This document shows positions 11,086 through 22,672 of a stretch of DNA of 64,000 nt, piece after piece (within the stretch, counting starts at the first letter, position 1; every line of letters begins with the position of its first letter). A program made the position numbers and the translations under genes. The notes below the pieces were generated by a model, which was not told the origin of the DNA, ran no database searches, and was given only the letters and a program-made list of their open reading frames with translations. This DNA is from Blastomussa wellsi (taxonomy: Eukaryota > Cnidaria > Anthozoa > Scleractinia > Plerogyridae), in assembly GCA_947652115.1 (NCBI GenBank), contig OX393569.1, positions 229,001 to 293,000 of the forward strand, in the 5' to 3' direction.

Positions 11086-13555
11086 TTCAGAATACAGTTG
11101 AATAGCTTAATCCGGTGTATGGTATGCCTCAAGCACGTTCATTCGACTGAAATGTACACTGCTAAAAACTAGATTAGAAAGCGCGGTGAGTTAAGTTCAA
11201 GATAAAAAAATTGCTCTGAAGAAATATGCGTCAAAATTAACAAGATGGGGTGTGAAATTAATTTTAAAAAGGAGAAAGTACGTGTTTTGACAGCCCTTTG
11301 GCCTTGGTGTGAATCTGTGTTAATTGTCCCCGCAGGGTTTTGGCCCAGACGGCCAAAACCCGAGGAGGCACCCTAGAAGCCCCCGCGTATAGAGAGGAAT
11401 ATTTCGCCGTACCAGAAAAAATCTCGATTTGTGAGAACACGCTTCGCAAAGGATTGCCCAAAAGTACGCAAAGGATTGCCAAAACTTTGCTGGGGGTCAA
11501 ATAAACAGTTTGAATGAACAAGCGAAGGATTTCTGAATTTCTGCATTGGCAAGTTCAAAGGTAAGGTTGTGCGTATAGTTTTCTTCTTAATTTGCCGAAA
11601 ATCGTATTTAAGTTCATTCGCTCTAGAGTCAAAATTGTAGAAACTGGCATTGTTCATCGAGGTCTTTGAAGAAACTCGCAAAAATTTACATATTTGCTCA
11701 TCGATGTCTTTGACCGAAAGACACGGTCACACTTAGATTTGTAAGATGAAGGTCAGAAAACGAAAGAAATTTTTTTAAGGTCAGATAGGGAAACTCTTAA
11801 AAGTTTGTAAAAATTGGTGAAAAGTCAGAAAATTATATTTTCTGTCGGTAAAATGATCCATTTGTGTGACGTCTGGAGCAATACGGTTTTGATCAGTGGT
11901 TTTCGGTAGTTAGTACCATTTTGTACAATAAATAGTATAATTTCAAGGCTATTTTTATTCAACACATTAATGTTCAATGTACAATAAATTTTCCAATAAG
12001 ATTTCTGTTTTTATATGAATATTTACATCACTTTCATAAATGACAAGGTTGAAATTTTTAAGAAATATTTACAAATAAGCCTTAAAACTCTTCCACTTCA
12101 AGAAAAGATATATTTTATAATGTTCATGTTCAGATTAAAATTATATTCAAAATATTTAAAAAATAACATTTTTAAGTGTATGACAAATAGATACATATAT
12201 CGTTATTGTTTGATTAAATTTTTAAAAATGTCCTGGTGTCTGTTTTTCCTACAGTGGATAAAAGACATCAACTCCCTAGGTAAGACTACTCTCAACAAAT
12301 CTGTCAGTTTGTGCTCTCTACATTTATTTAAAATAACCTAGCCTCCCAGATAACAAACAAGGGTTTGGAAGCATAAACGGTTTTCCCTGTACAAAACCTC
12401 ACTTCACAAGATATTCTACGCACCATAATATAAAAAAAAAATCGGGGGCAGCTCTAGTGAGAACTATTACTAGTTATATTTTTTCTTACCTCAAGTACGC
12501 TGACATCTCAGTGCTAATTATACTTGACGCTGTTGGAACTAAATAAACATGTAATTCTGTGCAGGAATATGAAAGAGAACGTATGTTATTTAATTTGTTG
12601 TAAAATAACGTAAAGTGACATACAAACTGCAGGTATTTTGTCACCATTCAGGAGCATTCAGTGAACAAGCTTAAACAGAAAGTTCAAAATTATAAATTAT
12701 GCCCTTATTCTTGTTTTAATACTTTGGAAGACGGATTGAACTTATTCTTGTTTGTAACAATTTTTTACTCCAGCCTCCGAAAGAAAAAGATGTCATGGGT
12801 GATTGACTGTTCCGCCATGTTCAAACATTTCTTATTTTTTATTATCGGCTTCCCCAGAGTTATAATTACAAGGCGATTTAGACCTTCAAAATCGGATATT
12901 CTACCACCTACGAAACCCTTAATTATTTGAATGTGACATCGTGACGAGATTTGAAAGGAAATTTGGGTTCAATTTATATCATCGGAATTATCTTAATTCT
13001 TGTGATAAAAAGACTGATTTATAATGGTTTATGAACGAAGCGAAACGAGCAACTCCAGTCTAACTCTTTTCTTAGTGTTTGCTTTGGCCATACCCAGTTA
13101 ACCTTCTCGAATTTCCAAATAATCGATTACCCTCTAGCAAGCTGCTTCCCCAGAAATAAGGGAAGAGCCCAGAATGCGCGGAAAGATGCTGTCGTTATAA
13201 ATGATTCAAGAGTATAGCACCATCCCATGTGTTTGATTGGTTAGAAAACACAATTTATTAAAACGTTAAACTCCTATAAATTGATAACAAATAACGAACG
13301 TTACTTGTAATTACAAGGAGATTCCAAATTCAATATGTTGGAACTCTGCGTTACCAGCTAACCTTGGCTCACCTACCCCGTAGCAACTGTCCGTCGCCAT
13401 TTTCTTCCCCAGAGGCTGCGAGCGAACAAAAGCATCGCGACCTCTGGGCCGTTACGAAATCGCCAATCAATGGAGGCCAATTCATGGAGGCCGTGTTCAA
13501 AAATTATACTTAAAAATTTCGCTTAAGAATTATAATAAAAATTTACTTAAAACTG
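11086..13555. other. Gene-free AT-rich stretch
   Basis: No supportable exon. Contents are a small hairpin around 11335-11362 (GGTTTTGGCC...GGCCAAAACC), a direct GCAAAGGATTGCC repeat near 11446-11480 and long AT-rich DNA at 11900-12650. Open frames here have no family resemblance. Confidence 0.45.
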
Positions 13556-13559
13556 TGGC

Positions 13560-13930
13560 GTCTTAGTTTTGTCTTAAACTAGCTCGCTTAAGGAAGTGTC
13601 TTGTCTTAATTCTGTGGGAAAGCTGTTCCACAACTGAGCTCCACTGTATGAAAAACTTCTGCTCAGGTAATCAGTGCGAGGTTGTGAAAGAACTGGTTTG
13701 TTTTAGGTATTCCTCAAACGATAAGCACTCGCGTTGTCGCGATAAACGAATTTTGATCGTAAATATTCTGGTGTCATCCCATGTAAGGTATTGTACATCA
13801 TGATAGATTTCTTTTCTAATCTTTGATGACAGAGTTTACGCCACCCTACTGCCCGGAACACCTCATCTAAATCACTATCGTAGCTCGCAGACATCAAAAT
13901 GCGGGCCACGCGATTTTGAAGCCTTTGAAG
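13560..13930 (-). pseudogene. Decayed LINE reverse-transcriptase C-terminus
   Basis: Minus-strand translation gives LQRLQNRVARIL, then a stretch with MMYNTLHGMTPEYL and YRLRNT, then, after one frameshift, PRTDYLSRSFSYSGA, LWNSFPTELR and a stop. This is the end of the reverse-transcriptase region of CR1/L2/Jockey-type non-LTR retrotransposons (compare the usual LQ.LQNRAAR, MYK.LNGL.P.YL and WNSLP motifs). Only the 3' end remains and the frame is broken, so it is a dead fragment. Confidence 0.8.
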
Positions 13931-14259
13931 CTTTTCAGAAAGGCCCTTAGACTACGAGCAGTCCCTTTTTTGTGGTTACTATATGTTACTATATGTAATG
14001 TAGTAACCATTATGTTGTCTTCTGTGTAAGTCCTGTTTTCGGGAACCATGGAAATCCGACGAAGTCAGAGCGACAGCATACGGAAAAGACTCGAAGCCTC
14101 CTTTATCTTTTTAGGTCACTCTTTTCGCCTAAAATGTCATATTTAGAACGGTATATGCTTAAATTGTAAGGATTTCGTGAAAGATTAGCGTCGTCATTGA
14201 AAAGTATCCAGTTTCACAGTCATTTTCGCATCTTCGAACTGCACTCGTTCAGAAATCGA

Positions 14260-14385
14260 CCGATTGGGCTGGTTAACCGCGGGTGACCCGAAAACACTGA
14301 CCCCCGGTCCGTGGACCCCCCTTACGGACCCGGTCCATGGACTACCTTATTTCGGGTCACCCGGTTAACCGCTGACCGACACACA
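14260..14385. repeat. Inverted repeat with GGTTAACCG arms
   Basis: GGTTAACCGCGGGTGACCCGAAA near 14270 is mirrored by TTTCGGGTCACCCGGTTAACC near 14350. The short GC-rich loop contains repeated GGACCC motifs. Probably a small MITE. Confidence 0.55.
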
Positions 14386-14935
14386 GTCAAAACACAGGGC
14401 ATTGCAGACTCGTTTTCCCATAGTGATATCTTCAATTGGTGATTATACAATGCTTTCTTTATTTTATCTCAACCGGGCACAGCTTTCAGCGAAGATGCCA
14501 AAATGTCGTTCTCGAAGAATCTTGCAGGATTTTGAGCTGTCGCCGAAAGGTTTAGTCGATTGTGAAATCAAGGTGTTTGTGTATAATGGAGCATCCAATG
14601 GTTACTCGTGTGATTCTGCTGTGGTACCGTTGGCGACTAGTTCCAACTCGACTGGTGGCAGATAGGTTTTTCGAAGAGTTCTATAACTCCCCTTTGAGGA
14701 ACGTAAATTTCACGGGTTTATATTTGTCGTTCTCGACCGGAGGGTCTTATTTGCAGGTTGCAGGTCGCAGTGTTGCACGTGCACATGTAACTCACAGCAA
14801 AATTAGCATACGTAGCTTATTGCACGTGCATTTGCAATCTACAGTAAATTAGCATATCTAGCTTGTTACTTAAGACTTTGACATTTCGCAATTAAAGCGA
14901 TAACTATCGAGAGCACCACGCTATCAACAGCAGGT

Positions 14936-15770
14936 TGCAGGTTGCAGGTCGCAGGTGAAATAGTAGTCAAAATAATAATAATAATAATAATATTAATTAA
15001 TTATTATTATTATTATTAACGTGAACCGAACATTCACGCCTCACGGGACGAATTCCCCGAGGATTTCTGTTAAGAGAGAGGATGTTTACTACCAACCCCG
15101 AAAACGATACCTTCTGGAGGAAAACGCAAGCATCAGCGGAAAATCTATCGAAGTAGCCCCAGAAATCGGAAACAAGCTGGACGATCTACACAAAAGCCAA
15201 CTCAGTGAAGAGTTTGACATCAACATCTAAATAAGGTCAAACAGATTTAGACAAAAAGATTTAGGAAACTTACTGGACCCCCCACCCCCCTCGCTGTCTG
15301 AAGTTGTTGTTGTTTTGTTCGAGTTTAACAGATCAGTAGCAAAGCTTATTCACAGCTTGTGACGGATCGTGACTGGTCGCTTAGACTTCTACTTAAGTTG
15401 TTTTCGTTGGTGTTTATATTGGTGTTGTTACATTCATCAGCAAAGTAAAAATTACACAAATTTCCGGGTAATCAAATATCTTTATGCTAATTATTATCGA
15501 GATCAACAGGGTAACAACAGTAACAATTATTATCATGGACTTGAATCTTCAATTGCAAAACATCGCAAGGTTAAATTTGTAATACGTCCAAGTTCTAAAG
15601 TAGTGTCAATTGTTTGAAAAGTAATTAGAATGTGATAAACTTTGAAAATAAAGTTCACGTTATCTTTTATTTCATGTTTTATGACTTAATTTAATTATTA
15701 TTATTTTTGTTATTATTTCACCTGCAACCTGCAACCTGCAACCTGCGACCTGCAACCTGCAAATTACACC
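14936..15770. mobile_element. Element bounded by inverted heptamer arrays
   Basis: A GCAGGTT-type heptamer array at ~14936-14958, followed by GTGAAATA and an AAT tract, is mirrored by TATTTCAC plus the complementary heptamer array at ~15716-15765. Arms are about 70 bp. Inside lies a 70-codon frame without an ATG start (15021-15230, ending EEFDINI) and an AATAAA near 15646. The class is unknown; the layout suggests a non-autonomous DNA element. Confidence 0.45.
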
Positions 15771-16269
15771 CTCCGGTTCGCGACACGAGGTATGTCCTAT
15801 ATTTGTTGAAGTTGTGGTTGTAAAACTTTTAAAACTGTAGGCAAGGTGCATTGGAAAACGTCTTACTAAAGACAAGCTGTCTTTTTCTGTTTTATTGTTA
15901 ATCTTATTGTTTATTTTATATTAATGTTGTACTTAATTTTGCTTATTGTTGTAGTTCAAAGTAAAGGTCTATAAATATTATGAGCATTTGTTGTCATTTT
16001 TCATTCTTACCTTCAACATAAAAGAACCTTTAACATTTAAACCATTCGCATTATTGTCAACGTAATTGACTTTTATATAATGTCCTACGCTCTATGATAC
16101 ACACTATTAATTTCAGAGCAATTGCTTGTTTACAACTTAGCAATTCCAGATTGCACATTGATGTGAAGTAAATCAGGGCTTCAACGCATCAGATTGCACA
16201 TTATTTCTCAAGTTAGAATGTTTGTACATTGCATATAATAAGAACATCTTTTTCAAGTAGAGTAATTCT

Positions 16270-16674
16270 AAATTATATTGGTGGTTTTCACTCACGTGAT
16301 AAGGCAGCCATGTTGGTGGACTAAACAGTACAAAATTGTTGCGCAAAATTCGCATAAAAATAACCAAAAAAACCATCTTCGGATGTTGAGTGACGAACAC
16401 TTACGACGATTGTACGATGGGACCGGATGATGGTAAGGAACTTTAATTATTAACCAGAATATGCTTTCCAGTCTCGTTTGCTGTGTGAAAATGACGGTAA
16501 AGTTCGATTTTCCAAAAGAGCGTTTTCGCTCACGTGACCAAAAAAAAAATCGAAAACCATTCAGTGGACAGAGTCACGAAACTACGACATTATAGAATAT
16601 AAATAAAGAAAACACTTCTCCAAGTTTCAGGCGTGTGCATTACTCCAAACTTCAGATATTGGTCGAAATGTCTC

Positions 16675-16709
<35 letters not shown>

Positions 16710-17890
16710 ATTGGTGTACCTCAGTGGAACACCAGCATGGCGTCCGGAAATTATAGTGTAAACATCTAGAGTTTACTTTAGTTATCTAGGCGACTGGTTA
16801 CCTCTTTTGAACAAACAAATGTTCATATAAGCACTTTTCGTAATACTTAAACTTCTAATATGGCTAAATCTCTCGAGATAAGTATGTGTTTTTCGACATC
16901 CATGATCGTAATATGCAGCCATCAATGTTATGCCCGAGGGGGGCGGACCACGGGACAGGGTGGGGACTTTGATCATAAACGAAAATTTGGAGTCAAACTT
17001 CCAAACCCTTGGGATAAGATTTCATTTCAAAGTTCCCCACCCTGGGGGAAACGGTTTTGAGTTCAAAGTTAGCCACCAGACCGATGATTTCAAGGATCTT
17101 TCAAGCCATCCGGAAGTAAAGGATATGTACATGCATTTGACGAGCCTTTTTCATTGATCGTGCTGCTTCAGTGAAAGGTAGTGGGGAGGCTCTACTCTCT
17201 GTTTATAAAAGTTATATACTCATAAAGCCTCGGAAACAAGCTTCAATTTGACTTCGTTTTCTTTTATTAATAATTTGATGAATTCACAAACTCCAAAATA
17301 TTACCACTAACTATTCTAGAGTCAACATGAACAATCATTCCAGCTTTTCATAGAATTTAAAAATTTCAATTATGAACGTTAAAGTTCATCTTGGTTCTTT
17401 CTTCAAGTTATTATTGTTCCTCTTTCTGCAGTTTCAACAAAGTGCAGTACTCTTCAAAATACTAGAAACATCTTTCCTTCTTGGATATATTCAGTACTTT
17501 TAAATTAGATTTTGGACAATACAACAACATCTAACATTTCCTTCATTTTATTGCTGGAAGGTTCGAACTTCTGGGAATTCTGGGTACTTTCAACATGGCG
17601 AAACACTCGTAGCATTTTTTAGCACTTTTCAAAGTCCCCACCTCATCCCGTGTCCCCCCTCCCTCGAGCATAACATTGATAGCTGCATAAACTGCAAGTC
17701 CCACACCGCCATAACACTGAAATTCAAATTGCGCTAGTTTCCAAACGAAGGACGCTGTTGAGCTGAAAAGTTGCACACAGATACAAATTTAGCACCTTTT
17801 ATGCCTCATGAGTATAAAAAGTCTGGTGGCTCTTTGATTTTGGATTTTAGAATTTTATGACGTCACGTCAAAACGCTCTATTGGAAAATT
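16270..17890 (+). repeat. Long dispersed repeat interrupted by a DNA element
   Basis: Segments 16270-16913 and 17688-17890 together match the repeats at 63580-64000 and 50470-51036. Shared blocks are TTCTCCAAGT, AAATTTAC.GAGCCCAGTATG, CCGCCAT, ACCGCCATAAC, TTCAAATTGC, AAACGAAGGA and TGACGTCACGT. The middle (16914-17687) is a separate insertion. No coding sense is visible. Confidence 0.65.
16914..17687. mobile_element. 774-bp TIR element inserted in an older repeat, TA target duplication
   Basis: Ends are inverted repeats of about 55 bp: TGCAGCCATCAATGTTATGC at the left and the complement of GCATAACATTGATAGCTGCA at the right, both followed inward by CCGAGGG-rich sequence and GTGGGGAC. TA flanks both ends (16912-16913, 17688-17689). 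The unoccupied version of the site is visible at about 63868-63895, which fixes the borders. No transposase frame was found, so it is non-autonomous, perhaps Tc1/mariner-mobilised. Confidence 0.75.
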
Positions 17891-18058
17891 ATGGCTATGT
17901 CGCCGGGTTCAACCAGTTGTATACAAGAAGTATTTCTGCAGGTGGATGTGCAACATTATTGGTAGATCCGCTGATTCTCAAAACTGAGGAAAAGTGAAAA
18001 AGATTGCAACTGCAGTGTTTTTTGAAAGATTGGAATTGTCTGAAAGAGAACATCTTAG

Positions 18059-18572
18059 GGGCGGACCATTTGATTTCTGAGGGGGCGGGGGTGGGGCTGG
18101 GTGATTTTAACACACTTTCTTTTTCGCTCAGCCCCTGAGGAAGGTTTGTCTTGCAAACCGAAATATCGGGTTAGCTGTTTTATCTATCTTGTTTATTTTT
18201 CATCGCTTTCGCCGTCAGGATCAGTCTGCCGTTTATAGCTTGCTTTGTGAATAATTTACTGATATAGGTCTACAAGTGATCCGGCACTTCTCATCGGTTT
18301 GTTGCAGTGGTCTTGCAGATTTCTATTACATTTATTGAGAAAAAATATCCTGTAAGCGGACTTGAAGAAAACAAAAAATTGCACACGACCAGTGCCAAAA
18401 AAGAAATAACGCACGTTCAGCGAGCAGAAAAATTCATGTTATATGGAGAAAAAATGTCATGCACACACATGGACCGATTAAAAATTTCCTGTGCATGAAA
18501 GGGTTTGAAAAAATTCGCGCCTGTACCAAATCACCAACCTCCCCTCCCCCTCAGAAGTTAAACGGTCCGCCC
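18059..18572. mobile_element. 514-bp TIR element, TTAG flanks, carrying a hammerhead-like core
   Basis: Begins GGGCGGACCATTTGATTTCT and ends with the near complement (AGAAGTTAAACGGTCCGCCC); arms are about 50 bp. TTAG flanks both sides (18055-18058, 18573-18576), consistent with a 4-bp target duplication. The internal CTGAGGA-stem-GAAA core at 18135-18163 resembles the tail of a Penelope-like element. No long frame is present. Confidence 0.65.
18135..18163 (+). ncRNA. Hammerhead-ribozyme-like core
   Basis: CTGAGGA (18135-18141), one extra A, a perfect 6-bp stem GGTTTG/CAAACC with loop TCTTG, then GAAA (18160-18163). This is the arrangement CTGANGA-stem II-GAAA of hammerhead ribozymes, which are known from Penelope-like elements. 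The extra A after CTGANGA departs from the strict consensus and stems I and III were not resolved, so activity is unproven. Confidence 0.4.
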
Positions 18573-18839
18573 TTAGTTCTTCTGAAGTTCTTCTGTATAA
18601 ATGCTCGCGGATTACCTCCGATAGGTCGATCTACGAAACACTTGACATCCTGGAGGTAGATATTGTAGAGCAACGGGAGTGGGGTGGCTAGCCACATTCC
18701 ATCCGCCCCTGGATCCGCCCCTGGATGTAGTCGAACAATTGAACTGATTAATATTTTTAAAGCAAAAAATAAACCGTGAATTGCATTTATTTTTTGTCTT
18801 TTTTTTACCCACTAAAAATTGTCGAAATAACAATATTTG

Positions 18840-19270
18840 TATGCGCATGGTGGCTCTCGTTGGCTGATTTTATTTCACCTCTCAGAGGTGGATGTCGGAA
18901 TTCCGCGAAATAAAATGTAAGCCTGAACACTTGCGGAAAAAATTTTGAAACAACGTCAGGCGACGCTTTGGACGAGCGCTCTTGGTGATAAATAATTTTT
19001 TGCCTGCACAAATTTAATAAAATTTTAAATTTTTTATATAGTGAAGGCTTTTAAATAAATTTCTTAAGACTTTAACTTCCATTTCAAGCCTTCTGTATTT
19101 TTCAAGGGGATAACACTGAATGACTTTCAGAAAATTAATTTCATACAAAGCCGAGTCAGCCAGACAAAAGTCGCGCCACTGTTGGCGGCTCGCTGGACAT
19201 AAAATTATCGTAATATTCTTTTTTATGGTGTTTTATTCCGATGGTTTAGCAAAGCAAAGCCATTTTTAGT
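18840..19270 (+). repeat. Dispersed repeat (inverted copy at 39240-39690)
   Basis: The reverse complement of 39240-39690 matches along its length: CAGCCAGAC.AAAGTCGCGCCA, GGCTCGCTG.ACATAAAAT, and TTTAGCAAAGCAAAGCCATTTTT are present in both. No open frame is conserved between copies. Confidence 0.6.
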
Positions 19271-19472
19271 GCAGAGTGCACTATTGGGATGATGTGTTGT
19301 GGGCTGTCCTCTTCTAACCACCAAGGCACTGAGGAACTATATGGCGCTGATGTGTTAACTTTAATGTTTGTTTAATTAATTATTACCAATTAATTAATAA
19401 GTAAGGAAAGTTCCCAAATATTGCTGTAGACACCGTGGCGCCTTCCGAAAACCGCAAATAAATGTAATTATT

Positions 19473-20358
19473 AGGTGCGGTTACACGGGGCACTTTTTAA
19501 CGTGGGAAAACGCCCTTTTACCACGTGAAACTGCATTTAGCAGTGTGACCGACGATTCCCAAGGTAAATTTCCCGTGTTAAATATCCATGGATACGTCAA
19601 AAAGATCACACGAAGCGCCCATGACATTTAACGTGGTAAGTTGGAAGGGTGTTTTGATGCCCGAGGTAAAAGAGCCAATCAGGAAGTTCCGTTTGACAGC
19701 AGCACGTAACCGCAAAGTTTCTACGCAGATTTCATTCGCGCCAAATGGCAAACTAGTTGGCGCCGGAATGAATAAGTGTGGCTTTGTGAATATGGCGGAA
19801 TTTCAGGCAATGCTGTGAGTATGTTGTGTTTTTCAATTTACTTCTCTGCCCGTTTACTAGATCGGCTCTTCAAACAGCGGCTAAAACCCCAAATATTTTT
19901 ATTCTTGTTAGAAATTCGAATATGGATGACGATTTGTACAATGGATTTCTCTTTAACCGGCGATACCAGACGCGAGAATCCAACGAACATCAACCTGGAC
20001 CGTCTGGCTTAGTAATCTATCCTGGTTATCAGCAGTTTCACCCTATAAATGTATCTACGAGTCAAGATGAAACTCCTCCTCGCTCTGAAAGTCCATCGGG
20101 TTCTGGCTCAGAGAATGTAAACAAACGGTGGGAAGCGACCGAAGTCAAGATCCTTATCTCGAATCAGACTCCATCATGATGACTCAAGAAGTTGGAATTC
20201 AATTTCCCGCCACATTTGCATGACATTTGTTTTACCTTGGGAAATCGCTTATTGCGTGTAACCGCTGGAACCACGGGAAACTAAATCCCAAGTGTGATGT
20301 ACCGTGGGAAAATTTACCATGGGAAAAGCCATTTCCCGTGGTGCGTGTAACCGCACCT
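19473..20358 (+). mobile_element. PIF/Harbinger-like element, 886 bp
   Basis: Terminal inverted repeats AGGTGCGGTTACACG (left) and CGTGTAACCGCACCT (right), with ATT on both sides (19470-19472, 20359-20361) as a 3-bp target duplication. The interior holds a fragment of a Myb/SANT-type gene and no DDE transposase. The structure fits a deleted Harbinger element, a superfamily that carries a separate Myb-like gene. Confidence 0.7.
19923..20179 (+). pseudogene. Truncated Myb/SANT-like Harbinger protein
   Basis: The frame beginning MDDDLYNGFLF and ending KRWEATEVKILIS..* has an acidic start, a Ser/Pro/Glu-rich linker (about residues 45-65) and the first turn of a Myb/SANT helix (RW..TEVKILI). It stops where the rest of the Myb domain should follow. 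An upstream short frame ending MAEFQAML runs into GTGAGT at 19815 and could be its first exon. DNA-binding function is inferred only from the element context. Confidence 0.5.
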
Positions 20359-20572
20359 ATTGTTTGAGGTATTTAGTTTTCACAGGTGCTGGAATCTGTC
20401 GGTTAAGAAAAGCTGTTTACCCGTTAAAACGCTTCCTAGATAAATCGATATCCTTGTACAAGAAAAAAATTAAGTGGTTTTAACAGAATGGCGGCAACGG
20501 AAAAAGAATGTACTATTCCGTGACTATTTGATAATTAAATTAATTCTTGTTTCTCACTTCAGTGAATATTTA

Positions 20573-20798
20573 CAGTCTTTCCCGTAAAACCATGAACACC
20601 AGAAATGTTTATGGAATGTTATTGTGTTACAAAGAAAAAGCCAATCAGGTGTGAGAAAACTAAACCGCAAAAAGCAACAGTCATTAATTTGTGGTTTTGA
20701 GGTTTGTTCGCGTGTCCTGAACTTTGCTGCGATTGGTCACTACACAATAAACATTCCAGAACTTTTTTCTGGTGTTCACGGTTTTACGGGAAAGACTG
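20573..20798. mobile_element. 226-bp MITE, TA target site
   Basis: CAGTCTTTCCCGTAAAACC at the left is mirrored by GGTTTTACGGGAAAGACTG at the right, followed inward by ATGAACACCAGAA, with arms about 70 bp. TA lies at both flanks. This fits a Tc1/mariner-derived MITE. Confidence 0.75.
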
Positions 20799-21535
20799 TA
20801 ACGTTCTACCAGTTATTTCCGGTCTTGAAAAAGAGAAACACATCTTTTAATATGTTTTCGATAATCAAAAGTATCGTGTTACAAACGTTTGCGAGAAAAA
20901 AACAAAAGTATCAAGCTACAAACGTTTTCAGAAAAGAAACAAAAGTATCAAGTTGCAAACAATCACGTTTGCCGCCATCCTCGTCCCCAGGGCCACGTGT
21001 TTTCTTTTAACCACGTGACCCAAAGAAACGAGGGCTCTGGGAACGAGAATGGTTTGCTGCTTGAATGCCTTATTACAATTAAAATAAACTAACTGATTGA
21101 CGTCAAAACCAAGGTTAAAATTAAAAAGCTGTCTTGACTAAAGCTTCTGAGAAACGATTTTTATCTTGCCGTGGAGGACGTCACTGTCGTATCAGGAGTA
21201 AGATAAATATACTTGAAATTGTGTTGTTGAGAAAGTGGCGTCTTTACGTTTTTGTGTCCGGAATGAAAGACAAGTGCACATATACACTGCTTAGATCATG
21301 AAAAGCCCTCTAGTCTCTACGCTAAACAAAACATATTACACTTGGAAATCAAAGTTGTGTATTGGGCATTGAAAAAAAATATTTAAGAAAGTCAAGTAAA
21401 AAAGTAAGCAAAATATCTAACGTTTCTGTCTGCTCATATTTGGCAAAGCAAATATTATAATTATAACCGAAGTCACTACAGGCTGGGTGGGCGGGGGAAT
21501 AGGAGACCTGCAGGAGTACTCTCAACTATGTAGAT

Positions 21536-21692
21536 GACCATCCTTAAGGCCGTGGCAAATGAAGAAACGTTACAGAAGAAATGTTTCCCTGTCTGCCTGT
21601 CTGCGCAACAGAAACATATTGTGTTTTCAAAAATTGTTTCCCAGTTTGCTCAAAAGGAGCAACAATGTATCCTCGTTTGCCACGGCATGTTA
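21536..21692. mobile_element. Small imperfect TIR element
   Basis: CCGTGGCAAATGAAGAAAC near the left and TCCTCGTTTGCCACGGCAT at the right are imperfect reverse complements; the interior has no coding sense. Confidence 0.4.
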
Positions 21693-22419
21693 AGTTGTAG
21701 ATAACACTGTGCACTGTCTGAAATCACCTCACTTGTTGATAATATGTACAAGTTGATAGCCAATTAGAACATGTTTTTTTCCGCACGGTTCACACTTAGA
21801 TGCATTAAACCGACGGTAAATTTTTCACCGTTCCTTTTACAGCACACCGTTTTCCACTCAGCAAGTTAAAAAACGACACGAATTGGAAATCGACAAAATT
21901 TCTAGCTTACGATACGGCTACACGTGGGCTACAAAATTTCCTAGTCTAATAACGAATCATTGAGACCTTCAAATTGCTATGGCGTGACTTCCAGTTACGG
22001 CTGTTTGCCAAAGATTGTTTACGAAGATGACATCCGAAGATTACCTCCTGTAGGTCGATGTTATAATTTGCTGACCCTCTTTCTCACGTGAACTTACCCG
22101 CGTGTTTAGTTCCCAGCGCTCTTCAGTCAAGCGGAGATGGTCCTGGGGACGAGGTGGCTACGAGTAATCCTCACAAACAGCAACCTACCATCGTGCTCGA
22201 CGCGCGCTGATTTCCGTTTCGTAAAAAAACTGTCGATTCCATTTTTAACGCTCAATGCCATAATTGGTAACCACGCTTTTCGGAATGGACGATGGTGTAG
22301 TGGTAGTTTAGTGGTGAGATAGGGACGTTGACATGTTAAGTTGGAGGTTTAGGGCTCCATTCTAGTAATTGACGAACAATTTTTCTTCCTTTTTGCGAGA
22401 AAAACTAATCGGATTCGCT

Positions 22420-22560
22420 CCGACGAAGGGCTAACGCTCGAAACGTTAGCTCTTGAATCTCTTTACGGTGGCCAATTCTCATTATCAACCCAGTTGATAA
22501 AACCCAATTATATTGCTATACTTCCCACCGACGCAACACCACAGTTTCTTTAGAAATCCC
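22420..22560 (+). repeat. Dispersed repeat with degenerate hammerhead-like core
   Basis: Second copy of the family at 7565-7680. Upstream of the shared block the core CCGACGA-A-GGGC/GCTC-GAAA (22420-22443) has U4 of the hammerhead core changed to C. The copy ends at a run of about 16 C residues (22558-22573). Confidence 0.5.
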
Positions 22561-22581
22561 CCCCCCCCCCCCCTATCATTT

Positions 22582-22672
22582 TAAGGGCCTGATTACATGA
22601 GCCAGGCTTGTTCCAGTTTCCCGCGATTACATGACAACCGGGCCAGCCCGGCTCACGTAATCAGGCCCTAAG
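22582..22672. repeat. 90-bp hairpin element
   Basis: Arms AGGGCCTGATTACATGAGCC and GGCTCACGTAATCAGGCCCT are nearly perfect complements around a GC-rich loop. Probably a small MITE. Confidence 0.6.

Noticed and set aside
22290..22330. tRNA-like GATGGTGTAGTGGTAGTTTAG
   Set aside because: Only a weak A-box resemblance; no cloverleaf.
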